This document shows, piece by piece, positions 36,394 to 45,518 of a DNA stretch of 64,000 nucleotides. Source of the stretch: Marinifaba aquimaris (GTDB lineage: Bacteria > Pseudomonadota > Gammaproteobacteria > Enterobacterales > Alteromonadaceae). The notes beneath the pieces are model-generated. The model saw only the letters and a program-made list of their open reading frames with translations, was not told where the DNA came from and made no database searches. The position numbers were made by a program, and so were the translations under genes. Each line of letters starts with the position of its first letter. The stretch's first letter is position 1. The stretch spans positions 1 to 64,000 of the forward strand of contig NZ_JABULX010000022.1 of assembly GCF_013328345.1 (NCBI RefSeq). The letters run 5' to 3'.

Positions 36394-36521
36394 AAAGGTG
36401 ATTTTTTTTATGAAATATGTTCAGTTTTATAGCAATAATAAAGTCTGCAAGTTGTGCACTGGCGGTATTTTAAATGACCACCTTCCCAAGTTTTAACGCA
36501 GTAAATGTTAGGGCTGAGGTT

Positions 36522-36941
36522 TTATATGGCCACTTCGGATTTTAAAAAGTCGTAGTAGAAAAGACCGTCTTCTTCATGGTCTTCAAAAATTTCCTTACCA
36601 GCAAGCATATAGGCTTTTAGCAGTGCATTTTTACTGCGCTCCTTGTCATTAAGTTGGTAGTGGCATTGGCCTGCTCGAAAGTGAATGAAAGGGTTATCGA
36701 TTGCTTCAGGGTAGTTTAACGTATCAAGCATGGCGTCAAGTGCTGTTTCATACTCATCAAGCATATAATAACTATCACCTATAGATACTTTTAACCAAGT
36801 AGCGTGCTCCCAATCATCGAAAGGGTCTGCGAGTAAATCAAAGGCTTTTTGCCATATATTGATTGCCCCTTTAAAATCGTCTTCATCAAATAGGTCATTC
36901 CCTTGCTCGCAATACAATTCTATTTGGTCATCAATATTCAT
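36522..36941 (-). CDS. TPR-type protein, 139 aa (putative immunity accessory)
   Basis: 139 aa, acidic, with TPR-like helices (NDLFDEDDFKGAINIWQKAF; VSIGDSYYMLDEYETALDAM; RAGQCHYQLNDKERSKNALL). Its ATG overlaps the stop of the upstream TPR gene (ATGA), so the two are translated together. Only a 13-codon relic of it remains in the second block. Function unknown. Confidence 0.7.
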   Translation of the reverse strand: MNIDDQIELYCEQGNDLFDEDDFKGAINIWQKAFDLLADPFDDWEHATWLKVSIGDSYYMLDEYETALDAMLDTLNYPEAIDNPFIHFRAGQCHYQLNDKERSKNALLKAYMLAGKEIFEDHEEDGLFYYDFLKSEVAI

Positions 36942-37363
36942 TTGGCGTACTCATCAAAAAAGGCTTTATATTTCTTTGGCTCACCCGCAAAGCACCGCCC
37001 TTTAGAAATTTTATTGGCTTTATCAAACCACTGTTTGGCTTCATCTTTCTTTCCTTGCTCAAAGTAAATGGTTCCTTTTAAAAATAATGGGCCATCATCA
37101 TATTCGTCTAGGTGACCAGAAGCGATGAGCTCATCCACTATTTTATGTGAGCTCTCAAATAAGCTAAGCTCACGATACATTTCACAGGTTGCAGACACAA
37201 AACTAAGGGTAACATCCCAATCAAACTTGGGCTCAGGTAAATAGTCCCATGCTTGCTCTGCTTGTTGTTTAGCTATTTTAAAATCCTTTTTCTCTAAGGC
37301 TTTAAACGCAGCAATATACAAGTTATCAATTTTTTCACGTAGGTTTATTGGTAAGTTATTCAT
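36938..37363 (-). CDS. TPR-type protein, copy 2 (putative immunity accessory)
   Basis: 141 aa paralogue of 28498-28923, with conserved LFESSHKIVDELIASGHL, GTIYFEQGKKDEAKQWFDKA and the tail GEPKKYKAFFDEYAK. It follows PoNi copy 2 after 131 bp and is coupled to the next TPR gene. Confidence 0.7.
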   Translation of the reverse strand: MNNLPINLREKIDNLYIAAFKALEKKDFKIAKQQAEQAWDYLPEPKFDWDVTLSFVSATCEMYRELSLFESSHKIVDELIASGHLDEYDDGPLFLKGTIYFEQGKKDEAKQWFDKANKISKGRCFAGEPKKYKAFFDEYAK

Positions 37364-37494
37364 ACATTTTCCTTAATCTTGCACCTGCACAGTCGTCCGT
37401 ACTTTATTGTCCTAATTTGTCCTTATTAGCATCTAGTATCCATTTGGACATGTGCTGGATAACCTAATAAGGCCATTCATTTTTAAGCGGTTTA

Positions 37495-38244
37495 TTAATA
37501 TTGTTGCCAATGCACTAAATCTTTCGGGTAGTACTCGTGGTCGATAAAGCTGCTGTCATCAATATTGTAGAGTTTGACCACTAAGGCGGCTTCCCAGCAC
37601 CAGTAGCCGATATAAGCATCAGTATCCATTAAATGATAATCGGGCGTACCATACAGTGTGTACCAAGCATCTAAATAGGTTTTGACCAATTTGGGTCTTT
37701 GTGCGGGCTCTGCGATAACCACTTTATGCAATTTACCAAAACGTTTTTTAAAAAGAGTGCCTTGCGCAACGTCACGGCCCGTATCCCCCATGGCAATAGC
37801 AATGTTATCTAACAGGCCGTCTTGGCCTTGGTTGGCAATTAAACTAAGAACTTGTTGGTAGTAGTCTTGACCCATATTAAGGCAATAGCTAAAGGCTAAC
37901 CACTGTAAAAGAGTTTCAGTTTTATGCTCTCCTAATTCTTCTTTTGATATGCGCGCAACTTGTTCATTGGGTGGAAGTGCATCGGCAAACTTTTTTTGCC
38001 ACTGTCGATAGGTCAAGGTATCAAGCAATAGCGGTTTAAACTCAGCAAGGTTATCTCCGCGCGAGTACTTTTGATGTAGCAAATACATGGAATCACTTAC
38101 CATTCTATAAGCCTTTTTCATCTTTACTTTATAGGTATATTTTCCCTCAGAGCTTATACTTGCAATGTCTTCTTTAGCGCATTCAACTCTAAAATTAACC
38201 CTATCGTCATAATAGTTTTTATCTTTTAAGGTATCTCTTAACAC
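37495..38244 (-). CDS. PoNi-type immunity protein (DUF1910/DUF1911), copy 2
   Basis: 249 aa, GTG start (LRDTLKDKNYYDDRVNFRVE). Same family as 28984 and 41225, differing mostly in the first 60 residues. The C-terminus YIGYWCWEAALVVKLYNIDD and the ending YYPKDLVHWQQY are kept. A PoNe stub ends 10 bp upstream, the same spacing as between the intact VgrG-PoNe and its PoNi, so the pair was displaced together. Confidence 0.88.
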   Translation of the reverse strand: MLRDTLKDKNYYDDRVNFRVECAKEDIASISSEGKYTYKVKMKKAYRMVSDSMYLLHQKYSRGDNLAEFKPLLLDTLTYRQWQKKFADALPPNEQVARISKEELGEHKTETLLQWLAFSYCLNMGQDYYQQVLSLIANQGQDGLLDNIAIAMGDTGRDVAQGTLFKKRFGKLHKVVIAEPAQRPKLVKTYLDAWYTLYGTPDYHLMDTDAYIGYWCWEAALVVKLYNIDDSSFIDHEYYPKDLVHWQQY

Positions 38245-38254
38245 TGTTTGGTCC

Positions 38255-38572
38255 TTATAATTTTAATGCTTTTCCGATAATGTTGGCATTCTTATCAAGC
38301 GCTTTAACAACGAGTGTGCCATCTTCTTTATTGCGAATAAGTAATTTTTGGACTGTACCGTCATTATCTTCAAGTGCTTCTAATATCTCTTTTCTTTGTG
38401 CTCGATCAGTGATCCCCGCGTTTTTGAGTCGCTCGTCTGTCACCCAATCATTTGACATCTGCTTGCCGTGTTTGGTGCTACCCAAGCGTGCTTTGTTGTA
38501 TTTTGCTTCGGTAATGACGTAGTCAGGTGGCGGGTTGGGGTGAGAATAAATACAAAAAACAATTATTTAAAA
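38255..38572 (-). pseudogene. orphan PoNe toxin C-terminal stub
   Basis: The minus-strand frame runs from a stop near 38572 through YSHPNPPPDYVITEAKYNKAR, LGSTKHGKQMSNDWVTDERL and the end IGKALKL. About 98 residues match the last part of the intact VgrG toxin, with both ends conserved and about 40 residues in the middle divergent. The homology starts just after the catalytic Asp position, so D is missing while E-x-K remains. Confidence 0.85.
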
Positions 38573-38584
38573 TTATTGGAAATA

Positions 38585-38650
38585 TGAACTGGAATGAAAT
38601 ACAAGCCCGCTTAAGGGTTTAAGCAGGCTTATTGGGCATCCTTTCTACAT
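38585..38650 (-). repeat. hairpin repeat between cassettes, copy 2
   Basis: Stem AAGCCCGCTTAA (38603-38614) with TTAAGCAGGCTT (38619-38630). The single difference from the other copies is a G-U wobble on the minus-strand RNA but a C-A mismatch on the plus strand, consistent with an RNA function on the minus strand. Confidence 0.75.
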
Positions 38651-38695
38651 TGTTAAAGAGCGTTTTTTTGCGGTGCTTATTGTTTATATGTGCAG

Positions 38696-39196
38696 TTACA
38701 TTTCAATAATGACGGCAATGCTTTTGTTTTGTTTTGCTGCATCTCTAAAGGTTACGAAGTATTTATCTCTAACCATTTCGTAGGCATCCGGGTTTACTTC
38801 ATTTATGCCGTCTTGTTCAATTTCCTGAATGATTTGTTTGCCTTCGAGTGAATCAATATCAAAGTCGTATTCTTGTTGCATCACCGAGTAAAAGTCTTGC
38901 ACCATTTCTGCTGGGAAAAAACCAAACGTGCCACTGGTATCCGCATCGGGCGGTAATAGCTTGTGAGGATAAAAATTAAAAGTGGCAACAAGCAATAGGT
39001 TGCTGTTACCCGCAGCGGCATCCCATAATTGCAGTGCGGGCTCAAAGCCACGCATGTTTAATTCGATGGATTGCCAGCGAATGCCTTCTTGCTGGGTAAT
39101 ATCCAGCACAGTTTGGTATTTACTTTCATCATCACCCGTTAGGTTAGCAGGGTAGGTGTCTTCATCAATCAGGTATAAATGTATCAGGCTACTCAT
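38696..39196 (-). CDS. hypothetical 166-aa protein of the Imm49-like cassette
   Basis: 166 aa, no signal peptide or membrane segment, family not recognised. Stretches such as NLLLVATFNFYPHKLLPPDA and GTFGFFPAEMVQDFYSVMQQ vaguely recall DUF1877 proteins. It follows the Imm49-like gene after 13 bp; in the second block only its first 12 codons survive. Probably part of the same immunity unit; a second immunity protein is possible. Confidence 0.6.
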   Translation of the reverse strand: MSSLIHLYLIDEDTYPANLTGDDESKYQTVLDITQQEGIRWQSIELNMRGFEPALQLWDAAAGNSNLLLVATFNFYPHKLLPPDADTSGTFGFFPAEMVQDFYSVMQQEYDFDIDSLEGKQIIQEIEQDGINEVNPDAYEMVRDKYFVTFRDAAKQNKSIAVIIEM

Positions 39197-39209
39197 AGGA
39201 AAAAGGCTC

Positions 39210-39962
39210 TTAATCGATTAAAAACAGAGGGAGGTAAAGAGAATGGGTTTCACATTGCCAACCATGCATGGTTTTACCAAGTTTGGCTAGGGTTAGGGCA
39301 TTTAAATTGATAAAGCCATCGATGTCTTCTTTGTAGTCACCAAATTTACATTGGTCTGTATGCCAATCAATTGCTTTTTCAATAGAGGATTGCCATAGCG
39401 ATTGGTCACTCAATACCAAGGCATTTATTGCTTGAATTAATGGTTGAATATATTGCAGCACATCTTTGTCTTTGGTCGCACCAGCCTCAGATAATGCTTC
39501 CTCTATTTGAACTTGCTCAATTGATTGGCCTGTGCCCACTTTGATGAGTAAACAATCATACAAATAACATGCTTGGTGCATAATACTGCTGGGCTTAAAG
39601 TTATTTACTAATTTAGATAATTTTTCAATGATATCTGTATTGCCAAATAACAAACAGAGATTAAGTTCCTGCTGGATTGTCCAATCATTCTTGTGCGTTT
39701 TTAACTCCTCATCAAAACCTCTTAAAAAAGCATAAGGCGCAGCTTTTTCTAAATACGGTTTTACTTGGTCGTAATTTTCGAGGCCGTAGTTGGCGTTGGC
39801 TAACCTAACATACCAACTTGTCAAATTAAATGCTGCTCGTACTTTCTCCTCAATCGGTTCGTCGTCATCGTTAATAACAGGCGTCCAATTTTTAATCGCT
39901 TTAGGTCTAGAAGAAAGATCGTACGATAAATCATCTTCATTTAATTTATTTAACTTTAACAT
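39210..39962 (-). CDS. Imm49-like immunity protein, copy 2
   Basis: 250 aa, helical. Starts MLKLNKLNEDDLSYDL and shares ENYDQVKPYLEKAAPYAFLR, DWHTDQCKFG and the last 30 residues with the protein at 31314. The first 70 and the middle residues are much more divergent. An E-A-K toxin stub ends 2 bp upstream. Confidence 0.7.
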   Translation of the reverse strand: MLKLNKLNEDDLSYDLSSRPKAIKNWTPVINDDDEPIEEKVRAAFNLTSWYVRLANANYGLENYDQVKPYLEKAAPYAFLRGFDEELKTHKNDWTIQQELNLCLLFGNTDIIEKLSKLVNNFKPSSIMHQACYLYDCLLIKVGTGQSIEQVQIEEALSEAGATKDKDVLQYIQPLIQAINALVLSDQSLWQSSIEKAIDWHTDQCKFGDYKEDIDGFINLNALTLAKLGKTMHGWQCETHSLYLPLFLID

Positions 39963-39964
39963 AC

Positions 39965-40267
39965 TTATCCTTTGCTAAGAGGTAATGGTTGTAATTTGCC
40001 ACCGATGACTTTGCCATTTTCTTCAATTGCTTCAATAACTAATTTATTTACTTTTATTCTGTTATCCTCAGCATCAAGCAGGTCTTGCGCTAATTTCTTA
40101 TTCTTGTCAGAGTATCTTTTAGATTTTTTCATGCGATTAAGATTTCTTTTAATCCATCTATCAGACATCTGTTTTGTACCGTCTTGCGTTTGGCCTAATT
40201 TAGCACCTGGCCCTTTTGCTTCGTTAATGCACGTAAAACTGAATAAAAAATGTCTATATTAAATTTT
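39965..40267 (-). pseudogene. orphan REase-like toxin stub (NEAK type), copy 2
   Basis: Same layout as 32068-32376: YRHFLFSFTCINEAKGPGAK, LGQTQDGTKQMSDRWIKRNL and a divergent end (VIGGKLQPLPLSKG). No start codon with a ribosome site. It is preceded by the hairpin repeat copy 3. Confidence 0.75.
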
Positions 40268-40274
40268 TTTGGGG

Positions 40275-40340
40275 GAGAGGAATGAAATACAAGCCTGCTT
40301 AAGAGTTTAAGCAGGCTTATTGGGAATCCTTTCCACATTG
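40275..40340 (-). repeat. hairpin repeat between cassettes, copy 3
   Basis: Stem AAGCCTGCTTAA (40291-40302) and TTAAGCAGGCTT (40307-40318), inside the same flanking block as the other two copies (GGAATGAAATAC before, TATTGGG and GTTAAAGAGCG after). Confidence 0.75.
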
Positions 40341-40398
40341 TTAAAGAGCGGTCTTTGGTTATCCTTAAGTCGATAAGGGTGAATACTATCTCGCTATT

Positions 40399-41196
40399 TT
40401 AAGTATGTTGGAGCAAGTCTATTGGTAGCATGGCATGTTTTGTGAGTGCTCCGGCGTGAACGCCGGTAATATTGGCCACCAGTGCGGCCTCTAAACACCA
40501 ATAGCCTGTGTAATAGTCGGTGTACTCAAACTCACAATCGCACGCATGGCTGTCATGCCAGTCTGCAAGGTCTTCAAGCTGGTCATACCAAGTGGTAACA
40601 AACTGGTTAATCAACTCGGGTTTTAACTCAGGTGCCGCGGTCACTGCCTGATAGAGTGGTTGATAAAGCTCAGGATAATACAGGCTATTTGCCATGTCGC
40701 GAGTGTTATCACCTAAGGCGTTGGCAATGGCATCAAGTAGGGCGTCTTTGCCTTGTTCACCAATAATATCGAGCGCTTGATTAATATGCGTTTGCTCTGC
40801 TCCTGTTGCCTGTAGCAAACTCAACCACCACAATGTGTAAACGTAACGATTAATGTTTGGCGAGCCAACAGCATCTATTTGCCCACCTAATTTTTCAAAG
40901 GCATTGCGGTAAATTTGATGCGCTGCTGGCAGCTGGTCACAATACGCCGATAATTGTTTGCGGTAATCCAGTATGGCAAGTGTGTGCTGTTTTACTGTGC
41001 TTAAATGCGCGCCTCTTGAGTAATGCGCCACAGCGCGCATAATGGCTAGTTGATAGATACGTTGGGCCACATCAACGCGCTCTGATGGCGAGGTAAAGTT
41101 ACCGGCATCTAATGCGTCTTGGGTTTCAGTTATTCCTTGCTCTATGTCGAGTAAGAACTCGTCAAAATAATCTGGTGTTTTTCGAGTATCTCGCAT
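40399..41196 (-). CDS. divergent PoNi-type immunity protein (DUF1910/DUF1911)
   Basis: 265 aa. Starts MRDTRKTPDYFDEFLLDIEQ and keeps the family landmarks AHYSRGAHLSTVKQHTLAIL, WLSLLQATGAEQTHINQALD, YYTGYWCLEAALVANITGV and a terminal LPIDLLQ. Overall it is far from the other three PoNi proteins. Good ribosome site AAGGAGCAA. It lies 28 bp after the PoNi of the intact VgrG, so a second immunity gene is stacked at the active end of the array. Confidence 0.8.
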   Translation of the reverse strand: MRDTRKTPDYFDEFLLDIEQGITETQDALDAGNFTSPSERVDVAQRIYQLAIMRAVAHYSRGAHLSTVKQHTLAILDYRKQLSAYCDQLPAAHQIYRNAFEKLGGQIDAVGSPNINRYVYTLWWLSLLQATGAEQTHINQALDIIGEQGKDALLDAIANALGDNTRDMANSLYYPELYQPLYQAVTAAPELKPELINQFVTTWYDQLEDLADWHDSHACDCEFEYTDYYTGYWCLEAALVANITGVHAGALTKHAMLPIDLLQHT

Positions 41197-41224
41197 GGGT
41201 ATTGCTCCTTGCTTGCACTAAAAC

Positions 41225-41977
41225 TTATAAAGTTTGTTGCCAATGCACTAAATCTTTCGGGTAGTACTCGTGGTCGATAAAGCTGTTGTCATCAATATTG
41301 TAGAGTTTGACCAATAGGGCGGCTTCCCAGCACCAGTAGCCGTCATAGGCACCGTCCTCCATTAAATGATAATCAGGGCTACCATATAATTTGTACCAAG
41401 CATCTAAATAGGTTTTGACCAATTTGGGTCTTTGTGCGGGCTCTGCGATAACCACTTTATGCAATTTACCAAAACGTTTTTTAAAGAGGGTGTTTTCTGC
41501 GACTTCACGGCCCGTATCGCCCATGGCGATGGCAAGGTTATCTAAAAGGCCGTCTTGGCCTTGGTTAGCAATTAAAGCCAGCACTTGTTGGTAGTAGTCT
41601 TGACCCATATTAAGGCAATAAGCAAAGGCAAACCAAGTCAGAATGCGCTCCATATCATCTTCGTTTACTTCTTCCCACTGGATACGCGCCACTTGTTCAT
41701 TGGGGGGGAGTGCATCGGCAAACTGTTTTTGCCACTGCCGATAGGTCAGGGTGTCAAGTAATAGTGGTTTAAACTCGGCTAAATTGTCACCTCGCGAGTA
41801 TTTTAAGTGTAATAACTCCATTGAGTCGTTTATCAGCCCAAATGCAAAATTCATCTTTACTTCATGGGTAAGTTCGTCATCAGACTTAATGTCATCGATA
41901 TCTTCTTCAATGCATTCAAGTCTAAAATTGACTCTGTCATCATAATAACTCTTATCTTTTAGCGTATCTCTTAACAC
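41225..41977 (-). CDS. PoNi-type immunity protein for VgrG-PoNe, copy 3
   Basis: 250 aa, GTG start 10 bp after the VgrG stop, with AAGGACC as ribosome site. DUF1910/DUF1911 landmarks as in copies 1 and 2, with DGYWCWEAALLVKLYNIDD and end YYPKDLVHWQQTL. Position and spacing make it the likely immunity protein of the PoNe domain at the end of VgrG. Confidence 0.9.
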   Translation of the reverse strand: MLRDTLKDKSYYDDRVNFRLECIEEDIDDIKSDDELTHEVKMNFAFGLINDSMELLHLKYSRGDNLAEFKPLLLDTLTYRQWQKQFADALPPNEQVARIQWEEVNEDDMERILTWFAFAYCLNMGQDYYQQVLALIANQGQDGLLDNLAIAMGDTGREVAENTLFKKRFGKLHKVVIAEPAQRPKLVKTYLDAWYKLYGSPDYHLMEDGAYDGYWCWEAALLVKLYNIDDNSFIDHEYYPKDLVHWQQTL

Positions 41978-41987
41978 TGTTTGGTCC

Positions 41988-44900
41988 TTATAATTTTAAT
42001 GCTTTACCGATTATGTTGGCGTTCTTATCAAGCGCTTTAACGACGAGTGTGCCATCTTCCTTATTGCGAATAAGTAATTTTTGTATTTTTCCATCGTCCT
42101 TTTGAAGGCTTCTTAGTATTTTACGACGCTCTACTGGGCTGGTAATGCCCGCTTTTTTGAGTCTCTTGTCTGTCACCCATTTATTTGACATCTGCTTGCC
42201 GTGTTTGGTGTTACCTAAGCGCGCTTTGTTATATTTTGCTTCGGTAATAACGTAGTCAGGTGGCGGGTTGGGGTGTAAATAAATACCATCAATGCCCGTT
42301 TGCCCAGGTGTGTATTTACCATCTGTTTTACCAAGCGCAGTAAACCCTTTTTCTTGCATTAACTGATGTGCATTGTACTCGCCTGTCGCCGCTTTTCTAT
42401 GATTTATGTGTTTGAATTCAGCTTTAAAGTCATCAGGCGTTTTTCTCGTTGAGGTTATCGCTTTGCTAGTATTCGCCCCTTTTAACTCATTCCCCTTAGG
42501 CGCTTCAAGTTCATCCGCTTTAACCTTTTTCGTTTGTCCTGTGATACCGGTTTGTGGCAGTTCGCCTTCGTATTTATTTAATGCGGTATTTATTTTGTTT
42601 TTAAGGTAATCGATACCTTGTTTTATGCCTTGCTCAACTTTGGGGATAATTTGATTGAGTTTATCAATATTGTGTTTCAGGCTGTCTTTGGCGCTATCTG
42701 ATAATACCCATTTAACACTCCAGCTGTTTAAGCAAGCTTGTAAGCCATCTCTTAACGCAACGATTTTTTCTTTCACTAAGTCGGTGGCTTGTTTGGTTAA
42801 ATCAGCCCAATCGAGGTTTTTAAGGTATTTTACTGGGTCACCTTTGCCCAGTTTTCTCAATACGGCAAGGGCTGCGGGTAGGGCGTTATCCGCATTTTTT
42901 ATAATGACTTTGCCGACACCCTTAATGGCCGAGCCAGCAACGGGGATCAAACCGATACCGGTAAGGGCCATAGCAATCCAGCCTGCTGTGTCGTTGGCGT
43001 CTTCATCATCGGTTAAGACCATGACATTGGCGCAAATATCTCTAACATCCATGATTTGATCGACCACAGGGATCATCGAAATCACCGTACCAACAACGAT
43101 TTGTGAGGTACTGGGGTTTTCGTTAAAGTCGCCTTGTAATGCGCCCCAAAACCAATCGCCTGCGGTTGCCGCTAAATCACCGGCTTCACTTAACAAACTG
43201 GTATCGTTATTTTCAACCATTTGTACAGCGGCTTGTGGCGAAATTTTGCCATATAGCGGGTTGGGCTGCGTGTTTTCAATTGGTTGATATTCTCGCGTGT
43301 CTTCACCTAAATACACCTGATACTGCCCAGTGGGTACTTCGGTAATATCGGCTTGGCCATTACTATCTAAATGACCTGTTAATTCAGTACCATCACTTAA
43401 CACAACGCGATAAGGGGCCTGTTGAACGGGCTCGCCGTCTTGATACTGATAAGCAAGCGAAACGGTGTTAAGTGTATTATCTGCTTCTGTTATCCCATCT
43501 AATGTTAATGGGCTAATACGGCTAATGTTGCTTGGGCTTGGCGCAGCTGGGCTACTGGCTCGACTCGGGCTTTGGTTGTCATAGCTTACTGGGGCATCAT
43601 GATTAATAAATAACCCTTTTAACGTCAGCAAGCCTGATGCAGTTATGGCCACATCGCCACTGCTCGATAAGCTAATTTGTGCGCCAGCATTGTGAAGCAC
43701 TAAATCGCCTCTGCCGTTGCAACACAGCTCGATGCTTTGTTGAGTTTGGTAAAAGCTCGCACCTTGTGGGTTTAAAATGGATATACCGCCGCGTTCACTT
43801 TGCCAATTGAGCGTTTGTTTGGCCGCAAATGTGGCCGTTTGATTGGCTAAAAGCGTTAAGGCACTTTCCGATAAAATGTCAATTTCTTTGGCAAACCAAC
43901 GCATGTTGGCACCCGATTGAAACTGAATAATTTGCTCGGTTTGGATGCGGTAATGGTTGTTAGCATCGTGTAGCATTTGCCCATTAATTTTAAAGCTGAT
44001 GGTTTTTTCATCGGTATTCAGGTTCAGTGTTTTCCCTGCGACAAGTGAAATATGGCCTAGCCTTGAGAGCCAGTTGATGCAGTGTTTTTGGGCATTAGTG
44101 CCAGCCTGCAACTTAAAGCAATGCTCGCCATCGAGCGTTTGTAGCATGATATGTGCATTGTCGATATCGTCATCTAACGTAAGCTGATGGCCACTACTTG
44201 TGCTCAGTTGATTTAGGGTAGGGGTTTGGCTGTTGACTACCGAAGGCTGGGTTTGATTGTTATCAAAACCGATAATGAAACTTTTATCCGCATCGTTATC
44301 TAAACAACCTAATAGCACTTGATTATTATCGAGAAGGGGAAAGTGCCAGCCTGTTGCTTGCGGTTGTTCGGCGCAGGCGTAATGGGTTAATTTTGACAGC
44401 GCAATAGAGGCTTGCGTTTTTGCTTTGGCAGTTTTATCAAATTCGGCTCTGACTTGATATTGGCCATCAACATTGAGTTGAGCTTGAGAAGATAGCGACT
44501 CGACATTGGCTGCAAATAGCATAGGTTTGGGCAATTTTTTTATCGGCCTTGGAATAAAAAACTGGCCACGCTCGATAACGGTTAGTTGGCAATTAAAATA
44601 GGTTGCCTGATTGCTAACACGCTCATCATTACCTTGGTTTAGGGTATATACCGCGCTAATACAGAGCCAATCGGCCGTTGCGTTTAAACCATTGTCATCG
44701 GTTAACGAAAAAGATGCCCCGACAAATACATCGGGTACGTTTCCAACTAATTTTGTGTACTTTTTTTGTTGTCCGGCTGTTGCTTGTGTTTTGAAGTAAT
44801 GCGCGGCTTGGTTGAACCCGACAAAGGTATCGGTTAATTCAAAACTCGACATTTGTGAGGCAAAACCATCGCTGGTTTTTAACACCAATTCACCACGTGT

Positions 44901-45518
44901 GGTGTACGGGGACGCGAGTTGGCTGTCGGTAATAATTAATACGTGCGTTTGATTAATGGCCTCAAACCAAAACAGCAGTTTGTGTTGTTGAATAAGACGA
45001 TGGAAAAAGTCGTAGTTAGACTCCAATGCCTGTACGCAGTATGGCGCTTGAGGTAAGTCTTGGCTTAAGCGGAATATTATTTGGTTGTGACTGTAGCCTG
45101 CCTCAATAGCGACTTGGGTTAAAAGGCTTTGTATGTCGCTATCTAACCAAACTCTCGATTTATACTGTTTGGGTAACAAGCTAATTCTATCTTGTAGTGT
45201 AATTTGGTAATGACGCGTTTCGAATCGGCTACCGAGCTCTTCAATAGCCGTTACAACACCACAATAATCATGACCTAAACCGTCTGAAGCCAAGATGGTG
45301 AGCGTTGCATTGTGGCCTAAGCCATTGAATAAGGCGCTATCGGATACGGACGATGAAATTTCAACATTTAATAGAAATTTAAAGCCTGCGTTGAGGTGTG
45401 ATTGGCCAGAAAAATGGCTGACTTTATATTCAACTCCCAGTAGTACAAGCGAAGAGATAGCACGTACCTGTTGGTCGGTTTTTGAACCACTGGCATGGTT
45501 GATGATTGACATATCCAT
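41988..45518 (-). CDS. tssI: evolved VgrG (TssI) with C-terminal PoNe-like nuclease domain
   Basis: 1176 aa. VgrG spike part (gp27/gp5-like) at about 1-650, including YCVQALESNYDFFHRLIQQHK and a beta-helix-like repeat region with GRGDLVLHNAGAQISLSSSG. A transthyretin-like module follows at about 695-745 (YRVVLSDGTELTGHLDSNGQ), then a hydrophobic pre-toxin region (GWIAMALTGIGLIPVAGSAI). The end is a PoNe-like nuclease with TGIDGIY (Asp1077) and VITEAKY (Glu1093, Lys1095), a D-(x)n-E-x-K core, plus GKQMSNKWV. It would act as spike tip and DNase effector of the adjacent T6SS, and is divergent from it. Confidence 0.9.
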   Translation of the reverse strand: MDMSIINHASGSKTDQQVRAISSLVLLGVEYKVSHFSGQSHLNAGFKFLLNVEISSSVSDSALFNGLGHNATLTILASDGLGHDYCGVVTAIEELGSRFETRHYQITLQDRISLLPKQYKSRVWLDSDIQSLLTQVAIEAGYSHNQIIFRLSQDLPQAPYCVQALESNYDFFHRLIQQHKLLFWFEAINQTHVLIITDSQLASPYTTRGELVLKTSDGFASQMSSFELTDTFVGFNQAAHYFKTQATAGQQKKYTKLVGNVPDVFVGASFSLTDDNGLNATADWLCISAVYTLNQGNDERVSNQATYFNCQLTVIERGQFFIPRPIKKLPKPMLFAANVESLSSQAQLNVDGQYQVRAEFDKTAKAKTQASIALSKLTHYACAEQPQATGWHFPLLDNNQVLLGCLDNDADKSFIIGFDNNQTQPSVVNSQTPTLNQLSTSSGHQLTLDDDIDNAHIMLQTLDGEHCFKLQAGTNAQKHCINWLSRLGHISLVAGKTLNLNTDEKTISFKINGQMLHDANNHYRIQTEQIIQFQSGANMRWFAKEIDILSESALTLLANQTATFAAKQTLNWQSERGGISILNPQGASFYQTQQSIELCCNGRGDLVLHNAGAQISLSSSGDVAITASGLLTLKGLFINHDAPVSYDNQSPSRASSPAAPSPSNISRISPLTLDGITEADNTLNTVSLAYQYQDGEPVQQAPYRVVLSDGTELTGHLDSNGQADITEVPTGQYQVYLGEDTREYQPIENTQPNPLYGKISPQAAVQMVENNDTSLLSEAGDLAATAGDWFWGALQGDFNENPSTSQIVVGTVISMIPVVDQIMDVRDICANVMVLTDDEDANDTAGWIAMALTGIGLIPVAGSAIKGVGKVIIKNADNALPAALAVLRKLGKGDPVKYLKNLDWADLTKQATDLVKEKIVALRDGLQACLNSWSVKWVLSDSAKDSLKHNIDKLNQIIPKVEQGIKQGIDYLKNKINTALNKYEGELPQTGITGQTKKVKADELEAPKGNELKGANTSKAITSTRKTPDDFKAEFKHINHRKAATGEYNAHQLMQEKGFTALGKTDGKYTPGQTGIDGIYLHPNPPPDYVITEAKYNKARLGNTKHGKQMSNKWVTDKRLKKAGITSPVERRKILRSLQKDDGKIQKLLIRNKEDGTLVVKALDKNANIIGKALKL

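Noticed and set aside
26500..42000. Repeats considered as a CRISPR array
   Set aside because: Repeats are long, irregularly spaced, few in number and flank protein genes; there are no regular spacers and no cas genes.
42655..43059. Plus-strand open frame inside vgrG
   Set aside because: It is antisense to clear VgrG sequence, has no ribosome site or known motif, and is explained by the coding pattern of the opposite strand.
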